DNA of 64,000 nt from JABGQS01 sp963666505 (GCA_963666505.2 CAXXXL010000003.1:1054001-1118000); one strand, 5' to 3'. Positions 33,954 through 42,775 are shown, counted from the stretch's first letter. Numbers and translations are program-made. The notes: generated by a model from the sequence alone, not told the origin.

Positions 33954-35732
33954 ATGAACAAACTGCTCGAATACCCTTTTGACCCGGAGCTTATTCTAAA
34001 AAAGAAAAAACGTATCAGAAAAGAGCTTCTGGCAGAGGGCAGCGACCGCATAAAAAAGAATATTGCTGTGCTTGGAGGCTCAACGACGCATGATATAAAG
34101 ACATGCATGGAGCTTTTTTTATTGGACCATGGAATCGAGCCTTCCTTTTATGAGGGTGAGTTTGCACAGTACTGGCAGGATGTCATGTTCGGGCAGAGCG
34201 GGCTTTACAGCTTTTCTCCGGATGTTGTTTTTATACACACCAGCAACAGAAACATATCCAAGTTCCCAACGGTAAAGAACAGCTCGGAAGAGATAGACGC
34301 TATGCTGCAAGAACAGTTCGAGCACTACCGAGTGATGTGGGAAAAGATAAAAGAGCGCTTTGGATGTATAGTTATACAGAACAATTTCGAGATGCCGTCA
34401 TATCGTCTTCTTGGCAATATGGACGCAAGCGATGTGCACGGACGAACTAATTTTATAATAAGACTCAACAGCCTTTTCTATGAATATTCACAAGAAAATG
34501 AAAACTTTTACATAAACGATATCAACTATCTTTCTGCAAGCTTTGGGCTGGAAAGCTGGGCAGAGCCTTCGTTCTGGCATCTTTATAAATACAGCCTAAA
34601 CATGACTGCGATACCATACCTTGCACACAGCGTTGCTAATATAATAAAGTCTATATACGGTAAAAATAAAAAGTCGCTTGTGCTTGATCTTGATAATACT
34701 CTTTGGGGCGGTCTGGTAGGTGACGACGGCGTTGAAGGGATAGAGATAGGGCACGAAACACCGATGGGTCAGGTATACAGCGAATTCCAGCAGTATATAA
34801 AAGAACACAAGGACCTTGGAATAATATTAAATGTCAATTCAAAAAACGATTATGACAATGCAATTAAGGGTCTTGAACACCCGGAAGGGACGCTCAGGCC
34901 GGAAGATTTCATAGTTATAAAAGCAAACTGGGAGAACAAGGATAAGAACCTGATTGACATTGCGGATGAGCTTGAGATATTGCCGGAGAGCCTCGTTTTC
35001 ATAGACGATAACCCAGCCGAGCGGGGGATAACAAGAGCGCAGACAGAAGCCAGCGTGCCGGAAGTGGGCAGCGTGGAAACGTATATAAACATAGTCGACA
35101 AGTCGGGTTTTTTCGAAGTGACCAGTCTTTCGGAAGACGACAAAAAGCGCAGCGAGATGTATTCTGCGAATGCAAAGCGAAAACAGCAGAGCAAAACGTA
35201 TGAGAATTATGAAGACTATTTAAAATCGCTGGAAATGAGTGCTGAAATACGGGAATTCGAAGACATATACATACCGAGAATAACACAGCTTACCAATAAA
35301 TCGAACCAGTTCAACCTAACAACGAAACGGTATCAGCAGAGCGAGATAGAGAGTGTAAGCGCTGATGAGAACTGCATTGGCATATACGGCAAGCTGACGG
35401 ATAAATTTGGCGATAACGGTGTTGTGAGCGTTGTGATAGGCAGGCAGGAAGAAAAAACCCTTCACATAGACCTGTGGCTTATGAGCTGCCGTGTGCTAAA
35501 GCGCTGTATGGAAGATGCCATGATGGACAGCCTTGTCGAGCGTGCTAAAAAACGGGGTATAGAAAAGATAAAAGGCTACTACTATAAAACCGCAAAAAAC
35601 GCTATGGTGTCGGAGTTTTTTACCGGCTTTGGGTTTGAGAGAACATCCCAGCAAGAAAACGGAGACTCCGTATGGGAACTGGATATAATGAACTATAGCA
35701 GCAAAAACAACGTTATAAAAGTGGAGAACTAA
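33954..35732 (+). CDS. FkbH-like HAD-IIIC protein (ACP loading)
   Basis: A 592-residue protein with three parts: an SGNH-like N-terminal region (AVLGGSTTHDIK at about residue 35), a HAD phosphatase core at about 240-390 (LVLDLDNTLWGG with catalytic Asp at about 245; FIDDNPAER), and a C-terminal GNAT-like domain (about 400-585). Characterised FkbH proteins take 1,3-bisphosphoglycerate, remove phosphate and load glyceryl on an ACP via a Cys in a CSKN motif. Here that motif reads NSKN (Asn295), so the substrate or mechanism may differ. The stop is 2 bases before the ACP gene, showing tight coupling. Confidence 0.85.
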   Translation: MNKLLEYPFDPELILKKKKRIRKELLAEGSDRIKKNIAVLGGSTTHDIKTCMELFLLDHGIEPSFYEGEFAQYWQDVMFGQSGLYSFSPDVVFIHTSNRNISKFPTVKNSSEEIDAMLQEQFEHYRVMWEKIKERFGCIVIQNNFEMPSYRLLGNMDASDVHGRTNFIIRLNSLFYEYSQENENFYINDINYLSASFGLESWAEPSFWHLYKYSLNMTAIPYLAHSVANIIKSIYGKNKKSLVLDLDNTLWGGLVGDDGVEGIEIGHETPMGQVYSEFQQYIKEHKDLGIILNVNSKNDYDNAIKGLEHPEGTLRPEDFIVIKANWENKDKNLIDIADELEILPESLVFIDDNPAERGITRAQTEASVPEVGSVETYINIVDKSGFFEVTSLSEDDKKRSEMYSANAKRKQQSKTYENYEDYLKSLEMSAEIREFEDIYIPRITQLTNKSNQFNLTTKRYQQSEIESVSADENCIGIYGKLTDKFGDNGVVSVVIGRQEEKTLHIDLWLMSCRVLKRCMEDAMMDSLVERAKKRGIEKIKGYYYKTAKNAMVSEFFTGFGFERTSQQENGDSVWELDIMNYSSKNNVIKVEN

Positions 35733-35734
35733 AA

Positions 35735-35977
35735 ATGACAAGAGACGAAGTTTTAAAACAGGCGCAGGACGTTTTCAGAGATGTATTTGACGATGAAAGC
35801 ATTATAATAGCAGATGATACGACTGCCGACGACATAGAGGACTGGGATTCGCTGGAGCATATAAACCTAATAACAGCGATAGAGCAGCAGTTTGGCATAA
35901 AGTTTGCCATGAGTGAAGCAACACGGTTTAAAAACGTCGGAGATATGATAGACACGATTTACTCAAAAGTTTCGTGA
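35735..35977 (+). CDS. Acyl carrier protein
   Basis: An 80-residue ACP. The phosphopantetheine site is Ser39 in DWDSLEHINLI, followed by the usual helix 2 with EQQFGIKF. It is dedicated rather than the fatty-acid ACP, because it lies between the FkbH-like and MBOAT genes with 2- and 16-base gaps. It probably carries the acyl group made by the FkbH-like protein to the MBOAT at the membrane. Confidence 0.93.
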   Translation: MTRDEVLKQAQDVFRDVFDDESIIIADDTTADDIEDWDSLEHINLITAIEQQFGIKFAMSEATRFKNVGDMIDTIYSKVS

Positions 35978-35993
35978 TTTTTGTGAGGTAAAG

Positions 35994-37415
35994 ATGACAT
36001 TTACAACTCTTAGTTTTCTTATATTCGTTGCAATAGTTGTATTTGTGTATCTTTTGCTGCCGCAAAAGGCAAAACCATATTTTCTTATAGCTGCAAGCCT
36101 TGTGTTCTATGGCTGGTGGAAGCTGTGGGCGCCGCTGTTTATAATTGCGTATGCACTTTTCATATACTCTGCAGCAAGGCTTATGGAAAAAAACAAGTCT
36201 AAGAAGTTCTTTGTGCTGGTGCTGTTTTCCGGCATAAGCGTACTTCTTTTCTTTATATTCAGATACGGTATATTTGACGGGCTTATAGACATAATTACCG
36301 GGGGCAGCACGAGCATACAGATACTGTTCCCACTAGGGTTTTCATACTATATGTTCAAGAGCATAAGCTATCTTATCGATATCAACAACGGCACCGTTGA
36401 AGCAGCTAACCGATTCGACAGGTTCCTGTTATATGTCACGTACTTCCCGGAAGTATCAATGGGGCCGATCTCACGTGCAGTAGATTTTCTGCCACAGATA
36501 GAGACAGAGAAGCATGTAAACGCTGTTTCGGTGAACAAGGGGCTGGCGCTGATTGCATGGGGTTTCTTTAAAAAGATAGTTTTTGCGGATATGCTGGCAA
36601 GCATGATATCACCCTATTACACCGACCTTACACTTTCGGGCAACGGCTTCGTATGGTTTCTGGCAGCTGCGGGCTTCCTGCTTCAGCTTTATCTCGACTT
36701 CTCCGCATATACAGACATATCCATAGGCGTATCGACCATGCTTGGCTATAATATCAAACCGAATTTCAAGGCTCCGTTTTTTGCACTCAGCATATCAGAA
36801 TTTTGGCGCAGATGGCACATAACTCTTTCGAGCTGGCTGCTGGATTACGTTTTCGCGCCGCTGCAGTTTATAATGAGAAAGCTCAAAAGATTTGCTTCTG
36901 TTATACCCGCACTAATAACCTTCACACTTATAGGAGTTTGGCACGGCGGCACTTCAGCATACCTCGTGTTCGGTTTCCTTATGGGCGTGCTGGTTGCTAT
37001 AGATTCGCTTATATCAAAGCGTCGCAAGAAGCTTAAGAAAACGCTGCCAAAACCGCTTTTCAATACTGTCAGCATCGTAATAACAATACTGTTTAACATA
37101 CTTGTATTCGTGTTCATGAGAGCTGACATTGCGTCCGAAGGTTTTGCTATAATAGGCAGCATATTCAGATTTTCAACATGGTCAGTGTCTACCGGACTTG
37201 GCTTAAAGTTCTTTGTAATATTCGGGCTGTCGATAGTTGTGACAGTGCTTTCGCATTTGATAGAAAGAAAGCAGGAGACTTTCCTTGAAAAGTTCTCTGC
37301 AATGAAGCAGCCGGTTCTGTGGCTTGTGTATCTTGCAGTTATATTCGTTGTGATACTGTTCGGATACTACGGGCCGGGTTATGACCCGATAGAATTTATA
37401 TATATAGGCTTCTAA
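35994..37415 (+). CDS. MBOAT family O-acyltransferase
   Basis: A 473-residue polytopic membrane protein (about 11 helices) of the AlgI/DltB type. Signatures are LPLGFSYYMF-like FPLGFSYYMFKSISYLID, EFWRRWHITLSSWLLDYVFAPL, and the catalytic His317 in GVWHGG. MBOAT proteins of this type move acyl groups from a carrier across the membrane to surface polymers. The preceding ACP is the obvious donor. The C-terminal helices are complete. The start ATG 35994 follows TGAGGT. Confidence 0.92.
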   Translation: MTFTTLSFLIFVAIVVFVYLLLPQKAKPYFLIAASLVFYGWWKLWAPLFIIAYALFIYSAARLMEKNKSKKFFVLVLFSGISVLLFFIFRYGIFDGLIDIITGGSTSIQILFPLGFSYYMFKSISYLIDINNGTVEAANRFDRFLLYVTYFPEVSMGPISRAVDFLPQIETEKHVNAVSVNKGLALIAWGFFKKIVFADMLASMISPYYTDLTLSGNGFVWFLAAAGFLLQLYLDFSAYTDISIGVSTMLGYNIKPNFKAPFFALSISEFWRRWHITLSSWLLDYVFAPLQFIMRKLKRFASVIPALITFTLIGVWHGGTSAYLVFGFLMGVLVAIDSLISKRRKKLKKTLPKPLFNTVSIVITILFNILVFVFMRADIASEGFAIIGSIFRFSTWSVSTGLGLKFFVIFGLSIVVTVLSHLIERKQETFLEKFSAMKQPVLWLVYLAVIFVVILFGYYGPGYDPIEFIYIGF

Positions 37416-37447
37416 AGCTTTAAGTACGATAAAGGTTTAGCAATGCG

Positions 37448-37475
37448 CTAGGCTACACATCCAAAATAAGCCTAG
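37448..37475 (+). repeat. Small inverted repeat in the acylation operon
   Basis: CTAGGCT (37448-37454) pairs with AGCCTAG (37469-37475) across 14 bases, in the 80-base gap between the MBOAT and SGNH genes. No T-run follows; it may be an mRNA processing or stability element. Confidence 0.45.
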
Positions 37476-37495
37476 AGATAGCATAGAGGAGATAG

Positions 37496-38563
37496 ATGAA
37501 AAAGCTTGTTTTCACAATAAAAATACTAATATTCACAGCTATTTTCCTGACTGCTTTTATATTTGCATCATATATCATCCGCCCTGATAGCGAGATGAAA
37601 GAGCGCTTTGCAGGCTTTTATGCAGAACCGAAAGATTCGCTCGACGTTGTTGTAATAGGCTCAAGTCCCGTGCAGCCGCTTTTTTCTGCTCCGCTGATAT
37701 GGGGGGAGTATGGCATCGCACTGTATCCGATATCGACGAATTCTCAGCCAACAACAGGTATAAAATATTTGATAAAAGAAGTGCGCAAACGGCAGGCTGA
37801 CTGTATTTATGTAATAGACGTTTCTATGTTTATGGTAGAGCCGGATGAGCTGCTCACGGAAGCTAACATAAGAAATATTACCGACAACATGAAATATTCA
37901 CTGAACCGAATAAAAGCGATAAATGCAATGGTAAGCGACCCAAAAGAAAGAGCTGATTATTACTTCGACATAAGCAAATATCATTCAGTGATCACCGACA
38001 AGGACGAATTCAGCCTGGATGCGGTCAAATATTTTAATTTCACTGTGCCGGCTCTCTCGAAGGGCTACCTGTTCGTTGACGCTGTTGAGCCGTTTGATAC
38101 TGTTGACGTATCCGGGATAGAGCAAACAAAGGCGATACCGCAAGCGGCTGAAAAGATATTGGATAAACTTCTTGAGTATATCGATTCTGAAGGCCTTGAA
38201 GCCATGTTCGTGATCTCACCTTATATTGCCAGCAACGAGCGAAAGATGCAGCATAATTACCTGGGGGAATATATTGAGAGCAGAGGGTACACATTTATAG
38301 ACTTCAATGACTGCACGGGTGATATAGGCATAGATTATTCTTCAGACTTATATAACAGGAACCATCTAAACCTTTCCGGAGGGGAGAAGTTCTCACATTA
38401 CTTTGGTAGTTACCTTATAGATAATTATGATTTTGTAGATAAGCGTGCAGATAAAGATTACTCTTCGTGGGATGAGGCATATTCTAATTGGGTCACAGTT
38501 GCAGATCAGTATAAGCAAACCATTGCGGAGAATGCCGAGAGGCTCAGCGATATTAAAAGATAG
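37496..38563 (+). CDS. Membrane-anchored SGNH/DltD-like acyltransferase
   Basis: A 355-residue protein with one N-terminal membrane segment (residues 8-28) and an outside catalytic domain. SGNH-type features: the nucleophile block VVVIGSSPVQ (Ser56/57), ISPYIASNE in the middle, and a C-terminal NRNHLNLSGGEKF with the catalytic His. It resembles DltD, AlgJ and AlgX, which take the acyl group from an MBOAT partner and place it on a polymer. It is probably the last gene of the operon. The acceptor polymer is unknown. Confidence 0.8.
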   Translation: MKKLVFTIKILIFTAIFLTAFIFASYIIRPDSEMKERFAGFYAEPKDSLDVVVIGSSPVQPLFSAPLIWGEYGIALYPISTNSQPTTGIKYLIKEVRKRQADCIYVIDVSMFMVEPDELLTEANIRNITDNMKYSLNRIKAINAMVSDPKERADYYFDISKYHSVITDKDEFSLDAVKYFNFTVPALSKGYLFVDAVEPFDTVDVSGIEQTKAIPQAAEKILDKLLEYIDSEGLEAMFVISPYIASNERKMQHNYLGEYIESRGYTFIDFNDCTGDIGIDYSSDLYNRNHLNLSGGEKFSHYFGSYLIDNYDFVDKRADKDYSSWDEAYSNWVTVADQYKQTIAENAERLSDIKR

Positions 38564-38637
38564 TATGAAACTAACTAAATACGTGGTATCATAATGGGAA
38601 TACAATACTGATTTGTTTGGAAAACAGGAGACTGATT

Positions 38638-39228
38638 ATGAAGAAACTTTTAATATTATTAGTGCTAACACTTATTTTGAGCTTTGCGGCATGTTCAGCG
38701 CAAAATGAGTCGGCAGATTCCACCGAACAGGAAGCTGCTGATACGCAGGAAACAGAGGATACGCAGCCTGCGGAAGATATGTCAGGACCGTTTAACGAGA
38801 ACGATATGATATTCGTCTATAACGGTGTAAGCTATCCTATAAGCACAGAAGCTCAGCCGCTTCTTGATGTGTTCGGGAGCGATTATGAAGAGATAACAGC
38901 GCCAAGCTGTTCCTTCGACGGAGAGGACAAACAGTTCATATACGACTTTGCGACGGTATATACATATCCTATGGACGGGGTTGATCTGATAAACGAGATA
39001 TATGTTTATGATGGTGACTTCACGACCAGCCGCGGTATTAGCCTTGGTGACACTTTAGACGATGTAATAGAGGCATATGGTGAAGGCGGCTTTGAGGACG
39101 GCTCAAGCTACGTCTATGCGCTTTCCGGAGACCCGGACGATATGCAGAGCCAGAGGCTCTACTTCGAGCTTACAGACGGCGTGGTAAGCGGCATAAGCTA
39201 TTACGGTGCAAATGGTATAACGCTGTAA
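38638..39228 (+). CDS. Putative lipoprotein
   Basis: A 196-residue protein with a lipoprotein signal (LLVLTLILSFAACS, lipidated Cys at about residue 20), an acidic T/E/D-rich spacer, and a domain with repeated NGVSYPI / GDTLDDVIEAYG motifs similar to the SmpA/BamE or PepSY-like fold that many clostridial lipoproteins show. The function is unknown. ATG 38638 has AGGAG 7 bases upstream and is preferred to TTG 38617. It follows the acylation operon by 74 bases; I cannot tell whether it is co-transcribed. Confidence 0.75.
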   Translation: MKKLLILLVLTLILSFAACSAQNESADSTEQEAADTQETEDTQPAEDMSGPFNENDMIFVYNGVSYPISTEAQPLLDVFGSDYEEITAPSCSFDGEDKQFIYDFATVYTYPMDGVDLINEIYVYDGDFTTSRGISLGDTLDDVIEAYGEGGFEDGSSYVYALSGDPDDMQSQRLYFELTDGVVSGISYYGANGITL

Positions 39229-39242
39229 TTAAAAACAAATAA

Positions 39243-39280
39243 AAAAACAGCTGCTTTTTAAAGTGACTGTTTTTTATTTA
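39243..39280. terminator. Bidirectional terminator between convergent genes
   Basis: AAAAACAG and CTGTTTTTT arms (about 39243-39277) frame an AT-rich loop, giving T-runs on both strands. Confidence 0.6.
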
Positions 39281-39282
39281 AT

Positions 39283-39645
39283 CTAGTTTAAGTATTCCTC
39301 TATTGCTTTTAACATCTCCAGGCTGATAACATGCTCTATCTTGCATGCGTTTTCTTCAGCCAGTTTTGGAGAGAGCTTTAATGAAGCTTCTATGAAGCGG
39401 GTGATTAGTTTGTGGTTCTCATAAACCCTCTTTGCAATAGCACGCCCTTTTTTTGTAAGAGAAACAGGGCCATACTTTTCCTGCTCAATAAGTCCAAGGC
39501 TTTTTAGAGAATTCATGGCCTTGGTTACGCTTGGTTTGCTTACGCTAAGGCGCTTTGCGATGTCTGCAGAATGGGCGTGGCTTTCTTCCTGCTCCAGCAG
39601 ATATATAGTTTCCAGGTACATCTCTTTAGATTCGCTTTGACTCAT
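39283..39645 (-). CDS. DtxR/MntR-family metal-dependent regulator
   Basis: A 120-residue winged-HTH repressor (MYLETIYLLEQEESHAHSADIAKRLSVSKPSVTKAMNSL) with the dimerisation helices ending in CKIEHVISLEMLKAI. It lacks the SH3-like third domain of DtxR, as MntR does. The metal-ligand Glu/His pair is seen in KIEHVIS. It probably senses manganese or iron. No transporter lies beside it, so its targets are elsewhere. Confidence 0.88.
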   Translation of the reverse strand: MSQSESKEMYLETIYLLEQEESHAHSADIAKRLSVSKPSVTKAMNSLKSLGLIEQEKYGPVSLTKKGRAIAKRVYENHKLITRFIEASLKLSPKLAEENACKIEHVISLEMLKAIEEYLN

Positions 39646-39788
39646 CCCGGCTTAATGCCTCCTTTTGTAAACTGCCTAAACATTATTATAGCACAAGAAT
39701 AACAATAACACAATTATGGGTATATGACAATAATTATTTTTATTTTTGTGTTTCAAAAGCTTTTTTTGTGCTTATATATAATATGCAA

Positions 39789-39882
39789 GGCAAACACACT
39801 TTGCATAATGATGAAATTTTCTACAGCTACAATCCTCCTTCCTTAATACATTGTCAGCTTTTATAAGCTGACTTATTTTTTA
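39789..39882 (+). ncRNA. Possible small RNA ending at an orphan terminator
   Basis: A TATAAT box (39777-39782; no good -35) is followed by the hairpin TATGCAA/TTGCATA and, 40-odd bases later, a perfect 8-bp terminator stem. No open frame of convincing size lies between. The transcript would be about 94 bases. This is inference from signals only. Confidence 0.3.
39853..39882 (+). terminator. Orphan intrinsic terminator
   Basis: GTCAGCTT/AAGCTGAC (39853-39872), 4-base loop, then TTATTTTTT. No gene on the plus strand ends just upstream. Confidence 0.8.
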
Positions 39883-40141
39883 GATATAAAACAATTTTCG
39901 GGACAGTCGTTTATATAATGTTTATAGTTTTGTGCATGATTCAAAATAAAAAAGCATTATTCTAAAGCCATAGAGCAAGTACTCTTTTAAAATATTATTC
40001 CTCCCTAAAATGCTTGCAGTGCTGAATACGGGTATTGTTATAAAAACTATTAAATGAGGCACAAGCATAAGAAAAGAGGTATAATTATGTATTCGGCGAT
40101 GATAGAGAATTCTAATCTTGCAAATACACTGATAAACACAG

Positions 40142-40445
40142 CTGCTTATGGTAATTGTTATGGGTGTTTGTCTGGGAACCTGAATGGGATATGTTATTTT
40201 TGCGACAGTGTTTACTGTTTTTGTGGTCTTGATATCTCTTCTTCTATACAGAGCAATAAAAGCTGCTGAAAGTAAGGACAACAAACATCGGCAGCATTTA
40301 CCAGCTTACATACAGAATAACATTCAAGAGTGAGGGAATAGAAAAAGAATTTATTGACAAACTGAGATTAAAGAACGGTAATCTTGATATGATTTGCGGA
40401 CAGACTGCTACGACTAGTGAGGGTTTTGGGGAGGCAAAAGAATGA
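40142..40445 (+). pseudogene. DUF4956 membrane protein, decayed C-terminal part
   Basis: Two frames must be joined. Frame 1 (from 40142) reads LLMVIVMGVCLGT, a TGA stop at 40181, then MGYVIFATVFTVFVVLISLLLYRAI, matching the last membrane helices of DUF4956 proteins. A +1 shift near 40260 leads to TTNIGSIYQLTYRITFKSEGIEKEFIDKLRLKNGNLDMICG, the conserved C-terminal motif. The stop overlaps the next gene's ATG (ATGA). The N-terminus and part of the middle are gone. DUF4956 genes usually sit beside VTC-type polyphosphate polymerase and carbohydrate-binding proteins. No VTC gene remains here. Confidence 0.72.
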
Positions 40446-41650
40446 AGACGATATTGATATATGCTGCAATAACGCTGATACTCATATCTATAGTATTAGG
40501 GGGATGCAGCGAAAGCGTCACAGCTGAAGCGGATGATGAAAGCTCGGGGATCTCAAGCGTAAGCACGCTTTTAAAAGTTGAAGATTTGGCGATTGATACA
40601 ACGGGATTGTTCACAGAGCGGGATCTTGTACAGAAAGCTGACCTTGATGAAGCGGTATACACAGAGCTTGTAAGCGGCGAAGATGTAGAAATTGAAAAAG
40701 AAGGAGTATATGTAATAAGCGGTGATGTTGAAAACGTGATAATAAAGGTAAAGTCTGATGATGAAGCAAAGGTCCAGCTAGTACTTAACGGCGTCAGTAT
40801 AGTAAACGACAACACCCCTGTTATTTATATTGCATCTGCAGATAAAGTTTTTGTAACATTGACAGACAGCGAAAACTATCTAGAAGTGTCCGGAGAGTTA
40901 GAAACCGATGGAGGAACCAATCTGGATGCGGTCATCTATTCAAAATAAGACCTTACTCTAAACGGCAAAGGCTCGTTGGGAATCGTGTCAGCTAAAGGCA
41001 ATGGGATCGCTGTAAAAGAAGATCTGAAAGTGACCGGCGGAACATATAATATTTCATCTCAGCTTGATAGTTTGGAGGCGAACAATTCGATCTGTATATC
41101 AGGCGGAGACTTTATTATCAAAACGAACAAGGATGCGCTTCACAGCGAAGATGAAAACGACTCTTCACTCGGATATATTTACATACTGGATGGTGAATTT
41201 GATATTATGGCCGGTGACGACGGGATTAGGGGAACCAGCATCATTCAGATCGACGGGGGAGTAATCAACGTAGAAACTTGCAAGGAGGGCATTGAAGCAA
41301 CATATATACAGATAAACGGCGGAGAGATCAGAATTAATGCTTCTGATGACGGTATAAATGCTGCCGAAAAAAGCAACAGCTGCAATGTTGTAATCGAAGT
41401 AAACGGAGGTACAATCGTACTGAATATTGGCAGTGGTGATACAGATGCGTTTGATTCAAATGGGAATATATACATCAACGGAGGTATAATCGATATATCT
41501 GCGGCTTCAGCGTTTGACCCGAATGGTACAGCAGAGCTGAACGGTGGAACGGTTACAGTGAACGGGCAGGAAATTACAGATATAACTATAACACAGACGG
41601 GTGGTAGATCCGGCGGCATGCCAGGCGGTGACAGACCCGGGCCAAAGTAA
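40442..41650 (+). pseudogene. Carbohydrate-binding beta-helix lipoprotein (Cthe_2159-like) with one nonsense codon
   Basis: A 403-codon frame is interrupted only by TAA at 40946-40948. The first part has a lipoprotein signal (LISIVLGGCSE). The remainder repeats short strands (YVISGDVENVIIKV, DLTLNGKGSLGIVSAKGNGIAVKEDLKVTGGTYNISS, INGGEIRINASDDGINA), a right-handed beta-helix like the Cthe_2159 family, with a Gly-rich tail. The frame is unchanged across the stop, and residues on both sides fit the family, so a single substitution is the simplest cause. It probably displayed on the cell surface. It is translationally coupled to the DUF4956 remnant. Confidence 0.82.
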
Positions 41651-41705
41651 GAAAATTAAGCAGAGGAGGTGATACCTAGGAGAAGCTCCTTGTTTGATAT
41701 TTGTA

Positions 41706-41741
41706 AAGGATCTGAGCTTTTAAAAAACAGGTCCTTTTCTA
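41706..41741 (+). terminator. Terminator after the beta-helix pseudogene
   Basis: A 9-bp stem with one G-U pair (AAGGATCTG 41706-41714 with CAGGTCCTT 41728-41736) is followed by TTCT. Confidence 0.65.
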
Positions 41742-41797
41742 TAGACAAGATTTATTATCTATACTATGATTTAAAGTAATATATTTTAGAGGTTATC

Positions 41798-42712
41798 ATG
41801 GTTGATATAACACTTAAACATTTTATAAGCCTGCAAGATATTCATTCGAAATTTGGATTAGAAGGGTATCACATTGCTGATTTATCAATAGGTAATGATG
41901 ATAACATTTATATATTGTTTTCAGATAGCAGTCACAAAGCTGAAAGTTGTTTTTATAAAGCTGTTGTGTTGACGTTGGATTGGCAGACTGGTCAGCTGGT
42001 CTATGATTCATTGTTGGATTTTGGCAAACTTGACAGGGGAATGGATTTCGTTCAGCCAATTAATAATGATTACCTTTTAGTAAAATCAAGAGCAAGATTT
42101 TATAACAAATATACCTATGATAATAATGCTTTTATTTTAGATGAAATGGGCAAGCTCAAGTCGGAGATGTATTTTGGAGACGGGATTGAGCAATGTATAG
42201 TTGATGGCAACAACAGAATAATAACGAGCTATTTTGATGAAGGTGTTTTTGGCAATTACGGATGGATAAATCCTATAGGTAAAAGTGGTTTGATCGCTTG
42301 GTCATTAAAAGGTGAGAAGATTTGGGGGAATAAAGAACATGATATAGTTGATTGCTATGCAATAAATATAGATTCATTAGATCGACTTTGGTATTACTAT
42401 TATACTAAATTTAATTTGGTTGAAACAAATTATAGGGAAGAAACTGAATACGAGCCAGAAGTGGAATATGCGTCAGGCTTTTTATTAAATAGAAAAATGA
42501 CATCAGTTATTTTCTTAAATGGAATTAAAAAAGGGCATAATAATGGATGCTTCAAAGTTACGTTAAAAGGAAATAAAATTTCTAAAACAGAGGAGTGTAG
42601 GCTTATTGATGTAGGCGGTAGAGAAATTGAATTTTACGATTTTGGATTAAGAAAATATAAAGGTGTCTTTCTGGATAGAAATAAACAATTATATTCAACA
42701 GAAATAGACTAA
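41798..42712 (+). CDS. Hypothetical beta-propeller-like protein (AT-rich)
   Basis: A 304-residue soluble protein without signal or membrane segments. I do not recognise a characterised family. Repeated strand-turn patterns with aromatic and Asp residues (DDNIYILFSD, NNRIITSYFDEGVFGNYGWINPIGKSGLIAWSLKGEKIWG, LDRLWYYYYTKF) suggest a beta-propeller. Codons are strikingly A/T-rich compared with flanking genes, suggesting recent acquisition. ATG 41798 follows AGAGGTTATC. The next gene converges on it. Confidence 0.7.
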   Translation: MVDITLKHFISLQDIHSKFGLEGYHIADLSIGNDDNIYILFSDSSHKAESCFYKAVVLTLDWQTGQLVYDSLLDFGKLDRGMDFVQPINNDYLLVKSRARFYNKYTYDNNAFILDEMGKLKSEMYFGDGIEQCIVDGNNRIITSYFDEGVFGNYGWINPIGKSGLIAWSLKGEKIWGNKEHDIVDCYAINIDSLDRLWYYYYTKFNLVETNYREETEYEPEVEYASGFLLNRKMTSVIFLNGIKKGHNNGCFKVTLKGNKISKTEECRLIDVGGREIEFYDFGLRKYKGVFLDRNKQLYSTEID

Positions 42713-42731
42713 AAAACGATGTGTGTATAAT

Positions 42732-42775
42732 AAAGATGATGAACCATAGATTGTTGGAAAATCATCTTTGTTTTA
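42732..42775. terminator. Bidirectional terminator between the hypothetical gene and pdp
   Basis: AAAGATGAT (42732-42740) pairs with ATCATCTTT (42761-42769) across a 20-base loop, followed by GTTTT. Confidence 0.6.

Larger units (their letters stand above)
39646..40141. other. AT-rich stretch without an intact gene
   Basis: No protein-coding gene is supported here. It holds the mntR-like promoter region, a hairpin TATGCAA/TTGCATA at about 39783-39809, a strong terminator at 39853-39882, and AT-rich sequence leading into the DUF4956 remnant. Confidence 0.6.

Noticed and set aside
40184..40333. A 49-residue single-helix membrane peptide
   Set aside because: Its sequence continues the DUF4956 helices upstream of the stop at 40181, and the next frame supplies the C-terminus, so it is part of a pseudogene.
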